From: Cladorrhinum sp. PSN259
Taxonomy: Eukaryota; Ascomycota; Sordariomycetes; Sordariales; Podosporaceae
DNA: 64,000 bases
Assembly: GCA_033725935.1 (NCBI GenBank)
Contig: MU867063.1
Coordinates: 1 to 64,000, forward strand
Direction of reading: 5' to 3'
Shown here piece after piece: positions 58,530 through 64,000 of the stretch. The notes beneath the pieces are model-generated. The model did not search any database. It was not told the DNA's origin and saw only the letters and a program-made list of their open reading frames with translations. The position numbers and the translations under genes were made by a program. Numbering within the stretch: position 1 is the stretch's first letter; every line of letters begins with the position of its first letter.

Positions 58530-60049
58530 TCATTCCTGCATGGTGACAACGGCACGGATGCAGTCACCCTGCTTCATGACCTCGAAAGCCGCGTTGATCT
58601 CGGCAAGAGTCTTACGGTGAGTAATAAACTCATCAACCTTGAGCTTGCCCTGGAGGTAATCGTCGACCAAACCGGGCAGCTGGGACCGGCCTTTGACGCC
58701 GCCGAAAGCGCTGCCCCTCCAGACACGGCCGGTTACTAGCTGGAATGCTAGAGTAGGAAAAAAAAAGGTTAGCTTCTGACACTAATGACACCGACCGGCT
58801 TGCTAACCGGTCCCAGGGTTTCGGGACTGGTATGAATAACGGTGAAGCGTAAACAAAACTTACGTCTAGTGGCGATCTCCTGACCAGCAGCAGCAACACC
58901 AATGATGATACTCTGGCCCCAACCCTTGTGGCAGGCCTCAAGAGCAGCACGCATAACATTTACGTTACCAGTGCAGTCAAAAGTGTAGTCGCAGCCGCCG
59001 TCGGTGAGCTCAATGAGCTTGTCGACGACCGACTGGCCCTCAGGGAGCTTAGTAGGGTTGACAAAGTCAGTGGCACCAAACTTGCGGGACCACTCCTCCT
59101 TGCTGGCGTTCACATCGACAACGATGATCTTGCCGGCCTTGTTGGCAACGGCACCCTGGATGACACTGAGACCAACGCAGCCAGCGCCGAAGATGGCAAT
59201 GCTGGAGCCCTCCTCGACCTTGGCGGTTATCGTGGCGGCGCCGTAACCAGTGGTGATTCCGCAGCCGAGCAAGCAGGTGCGGTCCATGGGAGCATCCTGC
59301 TGGACGGCGACGACCGAGATATCGGCGACGACAGTGTACTGGGAGAAGGTGGAGGTGCCCATGAAGTGGAGGATGTCCTGGCCGCGGGCGCGGAAGCGGC
59401 TGGTGCCGTCGGGCATGACGCCCTTACCCTGGGTCGCGCGGATCTTGCCGCACAGGTTGGTCTTGCCGGACTTGCAGAACTTGCACTCCTTGCACTCCGG
59501 GGTGCTGTTAGGTTGGTGTTAGTTTCGGCACTTTTGTTTTCAGAGGTTATCAGACCACGCACTAGAGAGCAACGACATGGTCACCGGGCTTGACATTGGT
59601 CACGCCCTCACCGACGGACTCGACGATACCGGCACCCTCGTGTCCGAGAATGACGGGGAAAGCACCCTCGGGGTCCTTGCCGGAAAGTGTGTAGGCATCT
59701 TGAACGGCAACGTTAGTTTCAATTGGATCCCGTGAGGTGAGTAAAAGCTCATACCTGTGTGGCAGACACCGGTGTAGGCGATCTTGATTCTGACCTCGTG
59801 GGCCTTGGGAGGCGCTACCTCAACATCCTCGTAGCTGAGCTCCTGTCCGGGGCCCCAAGCGATGGCGGCCTTGCAGGTGATGGTCTGTGATTGACCGAGT
59901 CAGCAAGCCACATGAGAAGTGATGATCCGTGGATAAGAGCAAGGGAGGTGGTTGTCTGGTGTTCTGCAAGGGGTGATGCGGGGTTGTATTGGTTGATGTT
60001 AGGATGAGTGATGTCATCGTGGATTTACCTTTCCTGCTGTGTCTGACAT
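58530..60049 (-). CDS. sfa1: Class III alcohol dehydrogenase / S-(hydroxymethyl)glutathione dehydrogenase, 381 aa
   Basis: Five exons, 60049-60029, 59884-59755, 59698-59563, 59504-58864 and 58747-58530, are frame-consistent and give 381 residues, the family norm. Motifs: TGVCHTDAYTLSG (catalytic zinc Cys), GHEGAGIVESVGEGV (catalytic His), structural zinc cysteines in YTPECKECKFCKSGKTNLC, LLGCGITTGYGAA, the NAD-binding GAGCVGLS, and DYTFDCTGNVNVMR. The enzyme oxidises the glutathione adduct of formaldehyde with NAD and also reduces S-nitrosoglutathione, in the cytosol. The first exon holds only MSDTAGK. The tail ends FEVMKQGDCIRAVVTMQE. All donors and acceptors are consensus (GTAAAT, GTATGA, GTGCGT, GTAAGT; CACAG, TCAAG, AACAG, TCTAG). 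Confidence 0.96.
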
Positions 60050-62237
60050 TGTGTCTGGTGTCTGGAATTGGCTTTTTGGGGAATGGTGAAGAGGCGAGAG
60101 GAAGGAGATGGGAGACACTCTTCTTTTTGTTTAATTTACCGCGCGTCCAGAATTCCAGGTTGTTCTATCCACCGGGTCGAAAGCTGGCTCTTTGCCTTTT
60201 TTTTTGAACCCCGCCCTTTCGGCAAGGTGGGGTTGGTGTGCGAGTGACACCTGCTGAGAGAGGGGGAGGGGTTGATCGAGAGAGAGAGATTGTGCCGGTT
60301 ACTTAGCACAAACTGTAACTCGGTGATTTTACGGCATCCCAATGTGTGTTTCGATTGTACACTTGTGGTAAATAAGTGCTGGTTTTCGGCCTTGGGAGCC
60401 TGGGGTATATTTTTACGTTTCATCATCATCTACGTTATCGACCCCCAAACACACCAGAAATCGACGGCTCGGCAGTTTCGCCCCTCTTCTACTTGTTTTA
60501 CCGGCCATCGCTCGGGATGTTGGTAGAGGAGCTCCGAGTGACTAATTGGTCTTTGAGGCTTTGATGATCAATATTTACGATAGGCAAGACTGCGCGCCGC
60601 TGGTATCAGATTGCTCGTCAGACATATCAATTGGTCAATTGGTGGAGCCTTGCTGAGATAGTGAACTCCTTTTTTGCTTGTGCTTGCGGTGTCAACAGGT
60701 GGAATCTGATTTGAGGTTTCACAAGAAAGCCAACCCAGCGGCTTGATGATGACTGAGACCGGAGCATATTTCAATGTGCCGTGAAAAGGTAAAAACGGAG
60801 TTGGTCAGTCTGAAGAGGCTCTTCTTTTTTCCCTGCCGCGCTGGTTGCAGTGTTGCGCAAGACGGGCTTTAGCTGACGGAATTTGGAATTCTTATTTTTC
60901 TTAACGCCGGGACGGTGGATCTTGTTACAGCGTACCCAGTGAAGCTCACCGTATGACTCTCTTCAACAAGGGGCTGGGCGACAATTTAACGGGGGCGGGT
61001 CGGTTTATCCGGAAAGCAAAAGGGGCCGTCGTATAATTCTTGGGGAAAAGAAGGTTGGTGGTGATCGCCGTTGCAGAAGTCATGGAGAAGGATCGGAATT
61101 AGCAGTTGGAGAACCCGCCATGTGGAAGATTGGCCAATCAGGACGGAGAACCGCGCAATGTCCCACTTTATTATCCCCTTTTTCCCTTTCCACCATTGAT
61201 ACTGGAGGAATAAACAGATCTCAAAAAGTAGACTAACATGGTTGAATATCAGTATAACCACTCCGGAGACATGAATCAGTACGGAATGCCTTCCTATACG
61301 ATACAGATCCATAAGAAACTTCAACGTTTCATGCTCGGGGCTTTGGCGATTAAGACCGAACTCGCCTGCTATTGGTCTTGAGAAGAGTATCTATCTGATG
61401 CTGTAAAATTCCGTGTTACGGATACTACATCCCGTTTCTGGCCTCTTCAGAAAATACAAAGTACATAGATGAGCCCACATTTCCACCTTTGGTGCACCGG
61501 CACTTAGCAAAGCTGATCTGAAGTCTTTAATCAGATTCTATATATCAGAAAAAGAATTTCATCCGGACTTTGCGCAGTTACGATCAACTATTAATCGGGT
61601 TTGACAGTGAAGGCCAGATCTTTTCACTCCGACAGGGTGAACGGCCAAAGCCGGTGTATCGCCGGTGTCTCCCGGACCCATGCCGTGGATTATTTCAATG
61701 TGGGGCCGGATCTCCGATCGGACCCCGACTGCACGGGAAGTACAACACAGCATCCTCTTACAAGCAGACCAAGACAGCTATTCCCATCAACACCCAGTCC
61801 TCAAGCCTTGATGCTGCGCTCGCGTACTCGCTCTACTCTGCCAGTTCCACAGTTTTGCCCTTGGTCTGAAGCAAGCGGGGAAGCTCGCACTAGCTGGAGG
61901 GGGGTATTTTTTCGCACCTCAGATGCATGTTGAGGCTGGATCAGGACGTCATACCAATGTTGCGAGACATTTATCGACGACATGGGTGGCTAGATCTGGC
62001 TCGCTACAACAAGTGGGAGTTCATGGTTGTGGTACGGAAAGCCCCTCGAGGAAAGGTATCCTGACCTTGACGGTTCTGCCGAGTCCTATGAATCACGGTA
62101 GTTGCCTTGTTTTGCTCGTCGTAGCAATTGGTTCTTTCAAATTATCATGCCGATATTCCCGGCAAATCGACACGTCTGCGTGTTGTATCTGTGTTCTCTA
62201 AACAAGTTGACCGCATATTGTCCGTCTGCGTCATGCC
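60050..62237. other. Intergenic region upstream of ADH, up to chitinase relic
   Basis: The first 400 bases are the ADH promoter side. Short frames elsewhere have no recognisable domain. Sequence from about 61570 may include more decayed N-terminal parts of the chitinase relic, but I could not align it by eye. Confidence 0.4.
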
Positions 62238-63715
62238 TGGTACCTGAAGGCATTTCCAATCGACCAAATGGCAGCTGTCATTGACTACCTTGTCTACATG
62301 ACTTATGATCTCCACGGCCAATGGGACTATGGCAAGGTGAATCCTTTTGATCAGTGTCGATCTGGCCTACGGCCGGGCGAAGTCCAGGAAATCATATCCG
62401 GTGGCAGTCCACGACCGCTGCTTCAACACAGACGTCATTCTTTACCAGGGCGACTATGTTAGTTAATATGACACCGTTCACCAAAGATACACGGCGGAAC
62501 GGCTAGAGATCGCTTAGCTTCGCAGGTACTATTAACTAGGCTGTTTCGCTGCAGTCGTTTGGACTCGATGACACGACTCCACCTGATACATCCAAGTTGA
62601 CAAAAGGATATGTCAGAGGGATAGAAAGCACAATCAACTCTGGTGATCTCTGCGAATTTGCATGCTCTAATGGGCAATATCCGGAGCCCGTGTGCGAGTG
62701 CACCCGAGAAGGCCTGATACGGCCGCTTCCCGCCCGCTCAAACATCAAACTATCTCAAATATTCACTCAGGAGGAATGGAATCAAAATTTGACCCGTCTC
62801 TGCAGATTTTCCTGAATGTACGATTATTGCTCGCAAGAGTTGTGTTTAGGATCGATGACCGCTATGTGCAATAAGCGGACACGGACGGTAATCAGGCATC
62901 AAAATGCGGCAAACTGGTTTTTTTTATTTTTTTTATTTTTTAAATTGATCCGAGAAAAAGATAAAAAGACAACATACAGTGTTATAACTGCTGTAAGGGG
63001 CAGGGAGCGGGGGGAAGGCCTGGAGGCGAAACTGGCATCCTCGACGAAGCGAAAGAAGAGGGAAGAGTAAAAAACTATGGTTACGTTGTTTGGCAGCCTA
63101 AGGGGGGCAACACATCCCTGGGGCGCTGCTGGCGCGGCCTTCAAATTGTATGCTGCAGGAAAATGTGTTTGCGACAATTTCTTGGTCAATGAGATCACCG
63201 AGACGATCCTTGAAGCGATGCCTATGATTGCTCAGGTGAGTGGCCCTTCCGCGGCAGGAACTACCGGCCCTGACCTGTTCATCTTCATGTACATGCCCGA
63301 CAAATGGGGCAGCTTGCCTGCGAAATTGTCGTTGAATCCTTCAAGCTGGTATTGAAAGTTGGACTTGAATTTGTTCCCATGGCAGGACAGGCTCTCAATG
63401 CTGGGCTGGGCAAGCGTTATGTCACCTTTGACCACCGCTTGCTCGTTTATTCTCTTCCGAGTCATCTGACACAACTGCAGAAATGATTACTACAGCAGCT
63501 CAAATGGCATCACATCTCTAACCGGAAGATCAGGGTCCAGCAGGTGCTTCTGACTGGTGGCTCAGTCCTTGTGACGATAAGAGCTTCGTTCCGGATCAAG
63601 TGAAGACGCGTTCGACATTCTTAGTCAAGTGGCCGACGGGATCACGAGTTTCAAGAAACCCAAGAAGCTACCAAAAGGAAGCGGTAGAAAAGGTGATTTA
63701 CTTGATTTTTTCTGC
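62238..63715 (+). pseudogene. Decayed GH18 chitinase with killer-toxin-type C-terminal region
   Basis: Scattered pieces, in order, match a LysM/GH18 'subgroup C' chitinase. 62238-62334 carries the GH18 end of barrel (WYLKAFPI, VYMTYDLHGQWDYG). 62645-62712 holds the cysteine-rich segment with CEFAC and CEC. 63150-63600 carries the C-terminal part: CVCDNFLVNEI, an intact-looking intron at 63235-63323, then a possible GC-AG intron ending at 63480, TTAAQMA and DWWLSPC. Breaks seen: a frame change before WYLK, lost catalytic DxxDxDxE region, an in-frame TAA at 63519-63521, and a one-base-type frameshift near 63600, after which DAFDIL and KKPKKLPKGSG continue in another frame. Family members are secreted cell-wall enzymes of fungal competition. 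The exact N-terminal boundary is not visible. Confidence 0.7.
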
Positions 63716-64000
63716 TTCAGTTGTCAGATTCGCCAAGATGGTGGGTATATTATGTAGCTGTTCTGCTCTGAACTTACGAATGGATCTTGGTACGCTCACA
63801 TATTGGGGGAACACACGATAAATCACGTTAAGTTTAGGTACGCTATAGCTCGCCATCCTCTCAGTCTTTTTTCCCTATTAATCCGCTTTCTCCTTCCGTT
63901 GACCGTCGGCGATATTAATCAACAAACTGGATCAATTCGCTTTCCGCAAAATGAAACAACTGATACCCAAAACAATCAAACAATTTCCGACAATCATTAA
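63716..64000. other. Right edge, nothing recognised
   Basis: The last 285 bases after the chitinase relic show only a short open frame to the window end (65 codons) with no recognisable content. Confidence 0.4.

Overview
This window is nuclear DNA of a filamentous ascomycete. Split genes with short introns of about 35-135 nt (GTAAGT/GTATGT-type donors, CTAAC/CTGAC-like branch sites) dominate. The gene set includes a FacB/ACU-15-type Zn2Cys6 regulator, a HET-domain protein, a Pmp3 proteolipid and a LysM/killer-toxin-type GH18 chitinase relic. These point to Pezizomycotina, probably Sordariomycetes (order Sordariales is my inference). There are no operons; genes lie on both strands with long AT- or pyrimidine-rich spacers.

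Layout. 1-5.0 kb: a (GTT)n microsatellite, a broken small reading frame, a two-exon DUF952 gene, tRNA-Ser(AGA) and a degenerate TTTSTCGGG repeat patch. 5.05-5.87 kb: translin (+). 6.6-16.1 kb: one giant reverse-strand gene for a protein of about 3,100 residues made of Glu/Pro/Ala/Lys/Val repeats. 16-24 kb: gene-poor; only a three-exon gene for a 130-residue conserved fungal protein could be assembled. 24-33.9 kb: mitochondrial carrier (+), 60S ribosomal protein eL22 (-), Pmp3 (+), a Ygr210c-type TGS-domain GTPase with a 10-nt exon (-), and a SET-domain lysine methyltransferase (+). 36.4-39.2 kb: FacB/Cat8-type regulator of acetate/gluconeogenic genes, preceded by upstream ORFs. 42-47.4 kb: glycerophosphodiester phosphodiesterase-like protein, a cysteine-rich protein with repeated CxxH modules and coding microsatellites, and a DUF676 lipase-like serine esterase (all +). 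47.9 kb: a cluster of three inverted repeats. 48.2-50.2 kb: HET-domain protein (-). 51-53.1 kb: endonuclease III homologue with a long acidic tail full of SUMO-type motifs (+). 54.6-55 kb: small AN1 zinc-finger protein (-). 58.5-60.05 kb: class III alcohol dehydrogenase (glutathione-dependent formaldehyde dehydrogenase) (-). 62.2-63.7 kb: a decayed chitinase gene.

Most genes are unrelated housekeeping functions and no biosynthetic cluster or mobile island is evident. HET/NTH1, eL22/Pmp3 and GTPase/SET are divergent pairs that could share promoter regions. Exon boundaries were derived by hand from splice signals and frame continuity; no transcript evidence was available. I did not find a clear new multi-gene system. 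The strongest unusual items are the giant repeat protein, the CxxH-array protein, the SUMO-motif-rich NTH1 tail, the 10-nt exon, the three hairpins at 47.9 kb and the chitinase relic.
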